Part shown: positions 1 through 9,168 of the stretch, in pieces
Layout: each line of letters begins with the position of its first letter
How positions within the stretch are numbered: position 1 is the first letter of the stretch
Assembly: GCF_011064595.1 (NCBI RefSeq)
Contig: NZ_JAALJI010000012.1
Coordinates: 62,001 to 126,000 of the forward strand
DNA length: 64,000 bases
Origin: Paludisphaera soli
GTDB lineage: Bacteria; Planctomycetota; Planctomycetia; Isosphaerales; Isosphaeraceae
Direction: 5' to 3'
The notes under the pieces: generated by a model
Seen by the model: only the letters and a program-made list of their open reading frames with translations
The model's database searches: none
Told to the model about the DNA's origin: nothing
Made by a program: the position numbers and the translations under genes

Positions 1-1
1 C

Positions 2-940
2 GCCCCCCTGCCCCCGAACGCCGACGCCGTCGTCATGCACGAACGTACGGACCGTCACGGCGATTTCGTGGCGATCCGCCCCCAGGAGATCAGGTCCGGC
101 CTCAACCGGCTGCCCCGGGGCCGGGTCTACCGCGAAGGGGACCGGCTGCTGGCCGGCGGCGTCGTGCTGACCCCGTCGCGCTTGGGCCTGCTCGCGGCCG
201 TGGGCTCGGCCGTGGTCCGCGTGGTCGACCGCCCCCGCGTGGCGATCGTTCCCACCGGCGACGAGCTGGTGGATTTCCGCGAGACGCCCGGGCCGGGCCG
301 GATCCGCAACTCGAACGCCCTCATGCTCGAAGCCCTGGCGGCGGGTCGAGGCGTGGAAACCTGGACGTCGCCGATCCTCCCCGACGAGCCCGAGGCGCTC
401 CGCGAAGGGCTGCGCCGGGCGCTCGAATCCGACGTGGTGCTGGCGATCGGCGGCGTCTCGGCGGGGAGCAAGGACCTCGTCCCCGGGACGCTGCGGGACC
501 TCGGCGTGCGCGAGGTCTTCCACAAAGTCCGCCTCAAGCCGGGAAAGCCCCTCTGGTTCGGCGTGGGGCCCGACCGCGAGGGCCGGCCGCCGGCCCTGGT
601 CTTCGGGCTGCCGGGCAATCCGCTGAGCGGCCTGGTGAACTTCCGGATCTTCGTCGCCCCGGCCCTCGACGTCCTCGACGGCCGCCCCGCGAGGGCCGCG
701 GGGGTCGTCCCGGCCCATTCCGCCGGCAGGCTGGAACACCGGAGCGACCTGGAGACCTACCTGCCGGCGCGGATCGTCGGCGAGCCGCATGGGCCCGCCA
801 TGCCCACCATCGAGCCCGTCGACTGGAGCGGCTCGGCCGACCTGATGGCCGTCGTCCGGGCCGACGGCTTCCTCGTCCTCCCCGATCGCGAGACCGTGGT
901 CGAGCCGGGTGAAATTGTCGGCTTCCTCCCTTTGCATTAA
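2..940 (+). CDS. moeA: Molybdopterin molybdenumtransferase MoeA, 5' end cut by the window edge
   Basis: MoeA inserts molybdate into adenylylated molybdopterin, the last step of molybdenum cofactor synthesis in the cytoplasm. The frame is open from base 2 and encodes the typical PLPPxADAVV segment just before the first ATG (35), so that ATG is internal and the true start lies left of the window. The remaining 312 residues hold the MPT-binding domain with GGVSAGSKD (about 141-149 counted from the ATG), the GLPGNPLSG loop and the small C-terminal domain IV ending near ADGFLVLP. MogA/MoaB-like proteins share the central fold, but the C-terminal domain argues for MoeA. lnt follows 60 bases later on the same strand; no functional link is evident. 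Confidence 0.93.
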   Translation, partial: APLPPNADAVVMHERTDRHGDFVAIRPQEIRSGLNRLPRGRVYREGDRLLAGGVVLTPSRLGLLAAVGSAVVRVVDRPRVAIVPTGDELVDFRETPGPGRIRNSNALMLEALAAGRGVETWTSPILPDEPEALREGLRRALESDVVLAIGGVSAGSKDLVPGTLRDLGVREVFHKVRLKPGKPLWFGVGPDREGRPPALVFGLPGNPLSGLVNFRIFVAPALDVLDGRPARAAGVVPAHSAGRLEHRSDLETYLPARIVGEPHGPAMPTIEPVDWSGSADLMAVVRADGFLVLPDRETVVEPGEIVGFLPLH

Positions 941-1000
941 GGTACGGGCCCGACCGCTTCGCCCCCGACGCCTCGCAATCGACCGGAAGGACGACGAACG

Positions 1001-2725
1001 ATGGATGCTGGAACCGCCGTCACACAGAGCCCGGAGGAGGAACGCCGGCTCACCCTGAGCGAGCGGGCGTCGCGGCATCCGATCTTCGCGGGCGCCCTCT
1101 CGGGCTTCCTGCTCTGGGCGTCGTTCCCACCCCTGGAATGGAGCGTGCTGGCCTGGCTGGCGCTCACGCCCCTGCTCCGGCTGGCCGTCGAGCCGGTCGC
1201 GCGGTGGCGGGTCTATCTCGGCGCCTGGGCCGGCGGCCTGGCGTTCTGGCTCTGCAGCCTGCAATGGGTCCGGCTGACCGACGCCACCGCCTGGACCGCC
1301 TGGGTGACGATGGCCCTGATCTTCTCGGCCTGGTGGCCGGGCTTCCTGGCCCTCACGCGGCACGCGGTCTTCACGCTCAAGATCCCGCTGATGATGGCCG
1401 CGCCGATCTTGTGGGTCGGGCTGGAGCACGTCCGGGCGTTCATCCTGTCGGGATTCCCCTGGTACTACCTGGGCCATTCGCAGTACCGGGCGATCCCGCT
1501 GATCCAGATCGCCGACGTGACCGGGGCCCTCGGCCTGAGCTTCCTGATCGTGATGGTCAACGCCCTGATCGTGGACCTGCTCACGCTCCCCCTGCTCCGC
1601 CGGTCGCCGAGCGGTCCCCGGTTGCGGCCGAGGCAGGCGGCCCGGGTCTGGATCGTCGCCGTGTCGCTGATCGCGACGTTCGCTTACGGCGCCTACCGGC
1701 TCTCGGCCGCCAAGTTCACCGAAGGCCCCCGGATCGCCCTGCTCCAGACGAACTTCGAGCAGGTCTACAAATCCGACAAGCACAAGGCCCAGGACATCCT
1801 CGACACGCTCGACCGCCTCACGCTCAAGGCCGCCGCCGCCGACCCGAAGCCGGACCTCGTCGTCTGGCCCGAGACGTCGTTCCCCTGGCAGACGATCGCC
1901 ATCGCCCCGAACCTCCCCGAGGAGGCCTTCGCGAAGCAGCTCGGCCAGGTCGCCGACGGGCTCACCGCCGAGTTCTGGCGCGATCGGAAGGAGCGGATCG
2001 AAGCGATCATCCACGCCATGACCGACGCCGCGGGCGTCCCCCTGCTGATCGGGAACCTCCGCTACGACCATCGCCCGGAGGGCCTCGGCAAGTACAACTC
2101 GGCGATCCTGTTCGAGCCCACGTCCCGGGCCATCCAGGTCTACAACAAGATCCAGCTCGTGCCGTTCGGCGAGTACATCCCGCTGCTGGAAACCCTCCCC
2201 TGGCTGACCTTCTTCACCCCCTACCGCGACGGCTACCTGCCGACGCTGACGTTCGGCGAGGAGACCAACGCACTCGACCTGGGGAGATACCGCCTCGCCG
2301 TCGGCATCTGCTATGAGGACACGGTCCCCCACCTGATACGCCGTTTCTTCCACGACCCCCGCGACGGCCGCCAGCCCGACGTGCTCATCGACCTCTCGAA
2401 CGACGGCTGGTTCCATGAGTCCGAGGAGCTGGACATGCACCTGGCCGTCAGCGTCTTCCGCAGCGTGGAGAACCGCGTGCCGCTGGCGCGCGCGGTCAAC
2501 ACGGGGCTCTCGGCGCTGATCGACGGCGACGGCCGGATCCTCCAGGTCCTCCCCCGCGGCACCGAGGGGGTGCTCCAGGCGGACGTCCCGCTCGACGATC
2601 GGTCCAGCCTCTACATCGCCTGGGGCGACTGGCTGGGCTGGTCCTGCCTGGCGGTCTGCCTCGGCCTGGTCCCGGCCGGATGGGCCTCCCGACGGCTGCG
2701 ACCGCGACGACCGACCCAGGCCTGA
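1001..2725 (+). CDS. lnt: Apolipoprotein N-acyltransferase Lnt
   Basis: Lnt transfers an acyl chain from phospholipid to the N-terminal cysteine of apolipoproteins in the inner membrane, the third step of lipoprotein maturation in diderm bacteria. The 574-residue protein has several hydrophobic segments in its first 240 residues and a C-terminal nitrilase-type domain (about 245-540). The expected catalytic triad is visible: Glu291 in WPETSFPW, Lys383 in NKIQLVPFGEY and Cys437 in VGICYED. The family is usually about 510-550 residues, so this is full length. The ATG is preceded by GGAAGG about 11 bases upstream. Its presence supports an outer membrane with triacylated lipoproteins. Confidence 0.95.
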   Translation: MDAGTAVTQSPEEERRLTLSERASRHPIFAGALSGFLLWASFPPLEWSVLAWLALTPLLRLAVEPVARWRVYLGAWAGGLAFWLCSLQWVRLTDATAWTAWVTMALIFSAWWPGFLALTRHAVFTLKIPLMMAAPILWVGLEHVRAFILSGFPWYYLGHSQYRAIPLIQIADVTGALGLSFLIVMVNALIVDLLTLPLLRRSPSGPRLRPRQAARVWIVAVSLIATFAYGAYRLSAAKFTEGPRIALLQTNFEQVYKSDKHKAQDILDTLDRLTLKAAAADPKPDLVVWPETSFPWQTIAIAPNLPEEAFAKQLGQVADGLTAEFWRDRKERIEAIIHAMTDAAGVPLLIGNLRYDHRPEGLGKYNSAILFEPTSRAIQVYNKIQLVPFGEYIPLLETLPWLTFFTPYRDGYLPTLTFGEETNALDLGRYRLAVGICYEDTVPHLIRRFFHDPRDGRQPDVLIDLSNDGWFHESEELDMHLAVSVFRSVENRVPLARAVNTGLSALIDGDGRILQVLPRGTEGVLQADVPLDDRSSLYIAWGDWLGWSCLAVCLGLVPAGWASRRLRPRRPTQA

Positions 2726-3055
2726 TCTTCCGAGGGGTCGCTGATCTCTCCAGTTTACGCCGCTTGCCTTCTCTCCAGTCGTGGGGTAGATTTTGGGCAA
2801 GTTGCGCCAGCGAGCGAAGAATCCAGTTTCTCTTGTGGCAACCTCGTGTTGCGACGTGAGGGGCTTGTCGTTCCGGGCGACGCGGCGTTACATTCGAACT
2901 GAAGGGATTTCGCCCCCACGGCCCGGCGTCGTCGGGGGGTCCCGCCACATCTCCAGGGATTACCACGGTCCAGCCCAATCCCGTCTTCGGCGCACGGCGG
3001 ATTCGTCGCGCGGGTGGTTGGCCGGCCGTCTTACTTTGAATGGTAGGATGGGACC
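2726..3055. promoter_or_regulatory. Gene-free stretch with a candidate promoter for the coiled-coil gene
   Basis: No supportable gene lies in these 330 bases. A sigma-70-like pair, TTGTCG (2865-2870) and TACATT (2889-2894) with an 18-base spacer, points toward the gene at 3056. It is the best match I see, but about 160 bases of leader would remain, so this is only a candidate. Confidence 0.3.
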
Positions 3056-3913
3056 ATGACTACCGTCGGAAAGATACTCGTCCTCTTCATCATGGCCTTC
3101 TCGCTCATCCTGAGCGCGGTCTCTACGGTGGTCTTCACGACCTCGAAGAACTGGAAGACCGCGACGGAAGCGGAGAAGAAGAAGGTCAACGACCTGACCA
3201 CCAAGCTCCGCGACGCGGAGGCCAAGGTGGCGGCCGCCCAGAAGGACCTGGACACCGAGAAGGGCAACTACGCGGCCCAGGCCAAGCAGCTGGAGGACAA
3301 GGTCGCGGCGGTCGAGCAGCAGAATCTGCTGGCCCAGCAGCAGATCACCACCGCCGCCGGCCAGGTCGCCACGGCCCAGCAGAACGCCAAGACCGCCCTC
3401 GACGAAGCGGAGGCCAACCGCAAGGAGACGCTCCAGCTCCGCGAGATAAAGGCCAAGGTCGAGGCCCAGGCGGCCGAGTTCGCGCTCCACAATGCCGAGC
3501 AGAACGACAAGATCCGCGAGATGGAACGCGCCCTGGAGTCGGCCACCAAGAACAACACCGACCTCCGCGAGCGGGTGGCCAAGTACTCCACCCTGCTGCG
3601 GAGCAACGGGCTTTCCGACGACATCACGCAGATCACCGGCATCGAGAGCCCGCCGCCGGTCGTGGGCGAAGTCGACCGGGTCGACGCCACCAACCGTCGG
3701 TTCGAATCGTCGATCGGATCCAACGACGGCCTGGTCGTCGGCCACGAGGTGTACATCATGCGGACCTCGCCCCGCCCCGAATACCTGGGCAAGGCGAAGG
3801 TGATCGCCGTCGAGCCGAACCACTCGGTCCTTCAAGTCATCGGCAACACTTACCAAGGCAAAAAGCTGCAGGAGGGCGACATTGTCTCGTCTACGATCAA
3901 GCCGCGCCTCTAA
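3056..3913 (+). CDS. Membrane-anchored coiled-coil protein of unknown function
   Basis: This 285-residue protein begins with one uncleaved-looking hydrophobic segment (about residues 6-27). A long charged, Ala/Gln/Glu/Lys-rich stretch (about 35-185) with strong heptad character follows, then a C-terminal globular part (about 190-285) rich in Val, Asp and Gly. I do not recognise a named family. The architecture suggests an inner-membrane anchor with a long stalk projecting into the periplasm. The next gene overlaps its 3' end by 32 bases and is also a single-span membrane protein, so the two are probably co-translated and may work together. An intrinsic terminator closes the pair. Confidence 0.8.
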   Translation: MTTVGKILVLFIMAFSLILSAVSTVVFTTSKNWKTATEAEKKKVNDLTTKLRDAEAKVAAAQKDLDTEKGNYAAQAKQLEDKVAAVEQQNLLAQQQITTAAGQVATAQQNAKTALDEAEANRKETLQLREIKAKVEAQAAEFALHNAEQNDKIREMERALESATKNNTDLRERVAKYSTLLRSNGLSDDITQITGIESPPPVVGEVDRVDATNRRFESSIGSNDGLVVGHEVYIMRTSPRPEYLGKAKVIAVEPNHSVLQVIGNTYQGKKLQEGDIVSSTIKPRL

Positions 3914-4088
3914 CGCCGGGGCCTCCCGCTCCGCCGCCGCCCCCCGGCAGCGCGGCGTCCTCGTCCAGGCCCCCAAGAGCGACATCTACGTGGCCCTCCT
4001 GGGGATCTCGCTGGCCGCCCTGCTCATCGGCTGCATCCTGATGACCATCCTCCTCATGCAGTATGAGTGGAAGGTTTCGGTCGGCTGA
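3882..4088 (+). CDS. Small single-span membrane protein overlapping the coiled-coil gene
   Basis: This 68-residue orphan has a basic Arg/Ala-rich N-terminus (1-25) and one strong hydrophobic segment (about 36-58, containing LLGISLAALLIGCILM), then a short tail. The start is TTG at 3882. It is chosen because AGGAGGG (3870-3876) lies five bases upstream and no ATG or GTG precedes the membrane segment in this frame. The 32-base overlap with the upstream gene suggests translational coupling. The length, start codon and overlap make it easy to miss. Function is unknown; from its context it may be a partner of the upstream coiled-coil protein. Confidence 0.6.
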   Translation: MSRLRSSRASNAGASRSAAAPRQRGVLVQAPKSDIYVALLGISLAALLIGCILMTILLMQYEWKVSVG

Positions 4089-4121
4089 CCCCGAAGGCCC
4101 TCTCCCGCCGTGACCCATCGT

Positions 4122-4172
4122 CGCCCGTCCCTCCCGCCGACCACGGCCGGAGGGAGCGGGCGAATTTTTTTT
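4122..4172 (+). terminator. Rho-independent terminator after the coiled-coil gene pair
   Basis: A GC-rich stem pairs 4122-4134 with 4149-4162 (13 pairs with one bulged base, loop of 14), followed by AA and eight consecutive T residues (4165-4172). This is the best textbook intrinsic terminator in the window. Its T tract merges directly into the AT-rich promoter region of the next gene. Confidence 0.85.
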
Positions 4173-4332
4173 GACCAGGCCCTTTACTGTACAGATGAAC
4201 CGTATACAATGGGTCGTAAGGGAAATGACGATTGAGCCGAGAAGGATCGTCGCTCGCTACGCCCGAAGATCGGATCAGGGCGCTCAGGCGTCGTCGACTC
4301 CCCGCTCCTTAACGTGGAAAGAGCGACCACCC
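4171..4332 (+). promoter_or_regulatory. AT-rich leader and possible regulated promoter of the rad52-like gene
   Basis: Directly after the terminator T tract comes TTGACC (4171-4176), then the 8-base perfect palindrome CTGTACAG (4187-4194), then a -10-like TATACAAT (4203-4210). TTGACC is too far (26 bases) from TATACAAT for a classical pair, so the -35 is uncertain. The palindrome sits where an operator could act. Resemblance to a damage-response (LexA-type) operator is only suggestive. Confidence 0.35.
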
Positions 4333-5076
4333 ATGTCCCAGCACATCGAGATTTTCGCGGCGCTCGCCGCCCCGTTCGCGAACGACGAAGTGCGGTCCCG
4401 GAGCCAGGGGGGCCGCGAGTTCTCCTACGTCACGGCCCGGACGGTCATGAACCGGCTGGACGAGGTGCTCGGCCCCGCGAACTGGTGGGACGAGTACACG
4501 CCGATGGAGAACGCGATCATCTGCCGCCTGACGATCCGCCTGGCGGACGGGACGACCCTGACCAAGAGCGACGCCGGCGGGTTCACCACCACGGCCGACA
4601 CGAGCGACTACGAGAAGAGCGGCTTCTCCGACGCCTTCAAGCGGGCCGCCGTCAAGTTCGGCGTGGGCCGCTACCTCTACGGGGACGGCGTCCCGCAGTC
4701 GATCCGCGAGGCCCTGGTCCGCTCCCGTCGCGAGCAGTCCGCCGCGGCCGCCACGCCGGCCCCGGCCGAGTCCGACAGGATCGCCGCGGAGCCGCTGCAG
4801 CCCGCCCCGCGGCAGGCGCCCTCGCACGACACCGGCCCGAGCCCCGCGCCGAAGTCGGGGAAGGCCCTGTTCGCCTGGGTCAAGGAACGCGACGAGAAGC
4901 TGGGCGTCGACCTGCTGAGGACCCTCAGCGATTGGGGGAAGAACAACCACTTCCCGGCCCGGATGGTCCAGTGGAGCGGCGAGCAGGTGGACCAGGGCCA
5001 CTCGGAGGCCCTCCGCGTGCTCTCGAACTACCACGCCGAGAACGGCGCCGTCGCCGCGGCCGGCCCCCGTCGCTGA
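4333..5076 (+). CDS. Rad52/Rad22-family single-strand annealing protein
   Basis: The N-terminal about 130 residues match the Rad52/Rad22 annealing fold: FSYVTARTVMNRLDEVLGP, NWWDEY, a beta strand with DGTTLTKSDAGGF, and SDAFKRAAVKFGVGRYLY, the signature helix of the family. Such proteins anneal complementary single strands during recombination repair and are found in phages and scattered bacteria. A Pro/Ala-rich linker (about 140-180) leads to a C-terminal part (180-247) with no family I can name. The ATG at 4333 is chosen because the fold begins there; an in-frame TTG at 4171 would add a 54-residue tail that does not look like protein. The gene stands alone behind its own terminator and leader. 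No phage genes are adjacent, so it looks like a resident repair gene. Confidence 0.8.
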   Translation: MSQHIEIFAALAAPFANDEVRSRSQGGREFSYVTARTVMNRLDEVLGPANWWDEYTPMENAIICRLTIRLADGTTLTKSDAGGFTTTADTSDYEKSGFSDAFKRAAVKFGVGRYLYGDGVPQSIREALVRSRREQSAAAATPAPAESDRIAAEPLQPAPRQAPSHDTGPSPAPKSGKALFAWVKERDEKLGVDLLRTLSDWGKNNHFPARMVQWSGEQVDQGHSEALRVLSNYHAENGAVAAAGPRR

Positions 5077-5293
5077 GGCGATGGCGGCGTCAAAGCTCCA
5101 GTCGGCGTCGGCCTCGGGCCGATGACGGCTTGTGAGGCCGGGGAAGCTGCTCTACAGTAGGGTCGATTCGCTCGCGAAGCCCATCCACCCCCGCTGTCGA
5201 GCGGCCCCGGCCTCGGATCGTCGCCCCGATCGTCGCGAGGTCGATCGCGGGGCCGGCGTCCGAGCCTTTGTCGTTGTCGAGGGACGGCCCGTC

Positions 5294-6805
5294 GTGAACA
5301 TCGTCTTCGTCGCCTCGGAGGGCGTCCCGTTCGCCAAGACGGGGGGCCTGGCCGACGTCGCCGGCGCCCTCCCGCGGGCCGTGGCGGAGTTGGGCCACGC
5401 GACGTGCCTCTTCCTCCCCTGCTACCGCAAGGTCTGGGACTCCAAGCGCGACCTCGCCGCGACGGGCCTCACTCTGCGCATCCCCGTCGGCTCGTCCACG
5501 GTCCTCGGCCACGTCTTCGAGGCCCGCCTGCCGGACTCCGACGTGCCGGTCTACCTCATCGACGAGCCGGGCTACTTCGATCGCGAAGGGCTGTACGGCC
5601 ACCTCGGACACGACTTCGAAGACAACTGCGAACGCTTCGTGTTCTTCCAGCGCGCCGTGCTGGAGGCGACCGCCGCCCTGAACCTCCGGCCCGACGTCTT
5701 CCACTGCAACGACTGGCAGACCGGGCTCATCCCACTCTACCTCCGGTCGCTCTACAAGGACACGCCCGGGCTGGAGTCGGCCGGGAGCCTGTTCACCATC
5801 CACAACCTCGCGTATCAAGGGCTGTTCTGGCACTGGGACGTCCCGGTCACCGGGCTCGACTGGGGCTATTTCAACCACCGAGCCCTGGAGTTCCACGGCA
5901 AGCTCAGCTTCATGAAGGCCGGGCTGGTGTTCGCCGACATGCTCACCACCGTCAGCCCGACCTACGCCCGGGAGATCCAGACCCAGGTGCAAGGCGCGGG
6001 GCTCGACGGCCTGCTCCGCGACCGCCGCGACGACTTGCGGGGGATCGTCAACGGCATCGAGGAGCGGTCCTGGAGCCCGCGCAACGAGGCGATGCTCGCC
6101 GAGCGATACGACGTCGAGACCGTGTCGAAGGGCAAGGCGGCCTGCAAGGCGTGGCTGCAGAAGCACGCCGGGCTCCCGGTCCGGCCCGACGTCCCCCTGT
6201 TCGCGCAGATCGGCCGCCTCGACCCGCAGAAAGGCTGGGACCTCCTCGCCGAGGTCGCCGAACGCCTCCTGGCTCACGACGTCCAGCTCATCGTCCTGGG
6301 CACCGGGCATCCCAAGTACCACAACCTCCTCGAAGCCCTCGTGCATCGGCATCCCGGCAAGGTCTGGGCGCACCTCGGATTCTCGGACGACCTGGCGCAC
6401 CAGATCGAGGCCGGGGCCGACGTCTTCCTGATGCCCAGCCTCTTCGAGCCCTGCGGCCTGAATCAGCTCTACAGCCTCGCCCACGGCACGGTCCCGGTGG
6501 TCCACGCCACGGGCGGGCTGGTGGACACCGTCGTCGACGTCAACCCGCAGACGATCGCCGACGGCCGGGCCACCGGCTTCATCTTCCACGAACCCACCTC
6601 GAATGCACTCTGGCGGACCCTCGAACGCGTCCTCGACGTCTGGGGCGACCGGAAGACCTGGGCCCGGCTCGTCAGGTCGGGCATGTCCACCGATTGGTCC
6701 TGGAAGCAGAGCGCCGGCCGTTACGTGGATCTCTACCGGGAGATCCAGCGGAGGCGTCGCCCGCAACTTGCCCAGACTCTCAGCGAGGATCCCGTTCTTC
6801 CTTGA
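5294..6805 (+). CDS. glgA: Glycogen synthase GlgA (ADP-glucose type, GT5)
   Basis: GlgA adds glucose from ADP-glucose to the non-reducing end of alpha-1,4-glucan. The 503-residue protein begins MNIVFVASEGVPFAKTGGLA, carrying the KxGGLxDV substrate-binding motif at the very N-terminus. It ends in a GT-B second domain with EPCGLNQLYSLAHGTVPVV and ATGGLVDTV. GTG at 5294 is chosen because the family begins exactly here, with GAGGGACGG just upstream; the frame is open farther upstream without family similarity. It is the first gene of a same-strand alpha-glucan cluster continuing to about 12.66 kb. Confidence 0.93.
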   Translation: MNIVFVASEGVPFAKTGGLADVAGALPRAVAELGHATCLFLPCYRKVWDSKRDLAATGLTLRIPVGSSTVLGHVFEARLPDSDVPVYLIDEPGYFDREGLYGHLGHDFEDNCERFVFFQRAVLEATAALNLRPDVFHCNDWQTGLIPLYLRSLYKDTPGLESAGSLFTIHNLAYQGLFWHWDVPVTGLDWGYFNHRALEFHGKLSFMKAGLVFADMLTTVSPTYAREIQTQVQGAGLDGLLRDRRDDLRGIVNGIEERSWSPRNEAMLAERYDVETVSKGKAACKAWLQKHAGLPVRPDVPLFAQIGRLDPQKGWDLLAEVAERLLAHDVQLIVLGTGHPKYHNLLEALVHRHPGKVWAHLGFSDDLAHQIEAGADVFLMPSLFEPCGLNQLYSLAHGTVPVVHATGGLVDTVVDVNPQTIADGRATGFIFHEPTSNALWRTLERVLDVWGDRKTWARLVRSGMSTDWSWKQSAGRYVDLYREIQRRRRPQLAQTLSEDPVLP

Positions 6806-6913
6806 GGCCGGGGGTTCGCTTCAAGTCCTCTCGCCGACATTCCGAGCCTAAGTATCGTAGCCCCGGGCGCAGGCCAGGGACGGGCCGGGGTGATCGAGAC
6901 GAGGGACCGCGGA

Positions 6914-9103
6914 ATGTCGCAAGTCGCGCTGGCCTTGATGTGGCACCAGCATCAGCCGTATTACCCGGACGATGCGACCGGCGAGAACCCGATGCCCTGG
7001 GTCCGCCTCCACGCGGTGAAGGATTACCTCGGGATGGCCCTCCACCTGGAAGAGGTCCCGGAGTTCCAGTGCACCATCAACCTCGTCCCCAGCCTCCTCA
7101 ACCAGCTTGAGGCCTACGTCGAAGGGGCGACCGACAAGCACCTGACGGTCTCGCGCATGCCGGCCGACGGCCTCTCGCGCGACGACCTGCTCTACGTGCT
7201 CGACAACTTCTTCATGGCGTTCGCCGACGCCATGATCCGCCCCCACCCGCGCTACCACGAGCTGTACATGCTGCGCTCGTCGTGGAGCAGCACCGGCGAG
7301 CAGGCCCGGACCCGTTTCCGCGCCAGGGACCTTCGCGACCTGCAGGTCTGGTCGAACCTCGCCTGGTTCCACCCCCTGCTCTTCGAGAAGGACCCGGAAC
7401 TCGCCGAGTTCAAGGCGAAGGACCGCAACTACACCGAGCAGGACAAGGACTGGCTCCTCGACAAGCAGCGGGAATTGCTGGGCCAGGTCATCCCGCTCCA
7501 CCGCAAGCTCGCCGAGCGCGGCCAGGTCGAGCTGACGACCACGCCCTATTACCACCCGATCCTGCCGCTCCTGCTCGACAAGAAGCTGGCCCGCGAGGCG
7601 ATGCCCGAGGTCGCCCTGCCGTCCTACCGCGAGGGCTACCCGGAAGACGCCGAGGTGCACGTCCGCCGCGCCGTCGAGAGCCACGAGCGGCGGTTCGGCT
7701 CGGCCCCGAGGGGCATGTGGCCGAGCGAAGGGTCGGTCTGCCAGGCGCTCATCCCGCTGCTGGCGAAGCACGGCATCGAGTGGATCGCGACCGACGAGGA
7801 GATCCTCGGCTGCTCGACCGGGGGCGTCGTCGGCCGCGACGGCCGGGGCCACGTCCGCCGGCCCGACCTGCTCTACCGCGGCTGGCACGTCCGCGAGGGG
7901 GACTCGCAGCTCGGCATCGTCTTCCGCGACCATTCGATGTCGGACCAGGTCGGCTTCCACTACCAGCGCAGCCCGGGGCCGATCGCCGCCGCCGACTTCC
8001 TCGGCAAGCTCCACGCGATCGGCGACGCCTGCCGCCACAACCCGTCGACCGTGGTCCCCGTCGTCCTCGACGGCGAGAACTGCTGGGAGTACTTCCCCGA
8101 CGGCGGCGTCTCGTTCCTCCGCTCGCTCTACCAGGAAACCGTCCGCGACCCCCGCGTCCGGCCGGTCAAGATCGGCGACCACCTGCGCGAGAATCGGCCC
8201 GTGGACACGCTCCAGCGGCTGTTCGCCGGCAGCTGGATCAGCCACAACTTCGCCATCTGGATCGGCCACCCCGAGGACAACAGCGGCTGGGACGCCCTTC
8301 ACGAGACCCGCGAGTTCCTCGTCCGCGAGCAGCAGACCGGCCGCCACGACGAGGCGAGCCTGGCGAAGGCCTGGGAGGAGATCTACATCGCCGAGGGCTC
8401 CGATTGGTTCTGGTGGTACGGCGACGACCACTCGTGCGCCCAGGACGCCCTCTTCGACCACCTCTTCCGCAAGCACCTCCGCAACGTCTACGCGTTCCTC
8501 GGCTGCGACCCCCCGGGCTCGCTGTTCGCGCCGATCTCGAAAGCCGCGCCGACGCGGGCGGCCAACGACCAGCCCCGGAGCTTCCTCAACGTCAAGGTCG
8601 ACGGCCGGGCCACCTACTTCGAGTGGATCGACGGGGCCCGCTACGTCTGCGGCAACGACCGCGGCACGATGACGCTGGTCACCCGGGGCCTGATGCACGT
8701 CGTCTGGTTCGGGTTCGACGCCGACCGCTTCCTGGTCCGCATCGACGCCGACGGCGGCCCGGCCGCCGAGCGCCTGGCCGAGGTCGACCGGCTCCGCATC
8801 GGCTTCGTCGACCCAGCCGAGCGCGAGATCATCGTGATCCAGCCCTGCCTGGAGCGGCCGATCGGCTACCTGAACCACGCGGGGCATGAGCCGGCCAACG
8901 GCGACACCGTCTCGGCCGCGACCGGCGCGATCTTCGAACTGGCCGTGCCGTTCGATCGCCTCGGCTTGAAGCCCGGCGACCCGATCCGCTTCTACGTCGA
9001 GCTGCTGAAGGGGGAAGCCAGCCTCGACCGCGCGCCCCGCGAGGGGGTCTTCGAGCTGACCACCCCGTCCCCGGACTTCGAGCGGGTCCTCTGGCAAGTC
9101 TGA
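6914..9103 (+). CDS. GH57 glycoside hydrolase (alpha-amylase/amylopullulanase type)
   Basis: GH57 enzymes act on alpha-1,4/1,6-glucans through a (beta/alpha)7 barrel. This 729-residue protein shows conserved region 1 as HQHQPYY near the N-terminus, the nucleophile region as GMWPSE, and the acid/base region as [12 protein letters not shown]. The last about 200 residues (after 540) form a beta-rich C-terminal domain. The ATG at 6914 follows GAGGGACCGCGGA; an in-frame GTG at 6890 is possible but adds only eight residues. No signal peptide is present, so it acts on cytoplasmic glycogen. It lies between glgA and a GalT-like gene. Product specificity (amylase, pullulanase or branching) cannot be settled by eye. 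Confidence 0.85.
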   Translation: MSQVALALMWHQHQPYYPDDATGENPMPWVRLHAVKDYLGMALHLEEVPEFQCTINLVPSLLNQLEAYVEGATDKHLTVSRMPADGLSRDDLLYVLDNFFMAFADAMIRPHPRYHELYMLRSSWSSTGEQARTRFRARDLRDLQVWSNLAWFHPLLFEKDPELAEFKAKDRNYTEQDKDWLLDKQRELLGQVIPLHRKLAERGQVELTTTPYYHPILPLLLDKKLAREAMPEVALPSYREGYPEDAEVHVRRAVESHERRFGSAPRGMWPSEGSVCQALIPLLAKHGIEWIATDEEILGCSTGGVVGRDGRGHVRRPDLLYRGWHVREGDSQLGIVFRDHSMSDQVGFHYQRSPGPIAAADFLGKLHAIGDACRHNPSTVVPVVLDGENCWEYFPDGGVSFLRSLYQETVRDPRVRPVKIGDHLRENRPVDTLQRLFAGSWISHNFAIWIGHPEDNSGWDALHETREFLVREQQTGRHDEASLAKAWEEIYIAEGSDWFWWYGDDHSCAQDALFDHLFRKHLRNVYAFLGCDPPGSLFAPISKAAPTRAANDQPRSFLNVKVDGRATYFEWIDGARYVCGNDRGTMTLVTRGLMHVVWFGFDADRFLVRIDADGGPAAERLAEVDRLRIGFVDPAEREIIVIQPCLERPIGYLNHAGHEPANGDTVSAATGAIFELAVPFDRLGLKPGDPIRFYVELLKGEASLDRAPREGVFELTTPSPDFERVLWQV

Positions 9104-9168
9104 CCGAGACCGAGCGGGGGTCGCGGCGGCGCGACGCCCATCCCAACCAGGAAGGAAGGGGGAGACGG

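Noticed and set aside
4171-4332. Upstream TTG start for the rad52-like gene at 4171
   Set aside because: It lies in the T tract of a terminator and would add 54 residues unlike any Rad52 family protein; ATG 4333 has the fold immediately after it.
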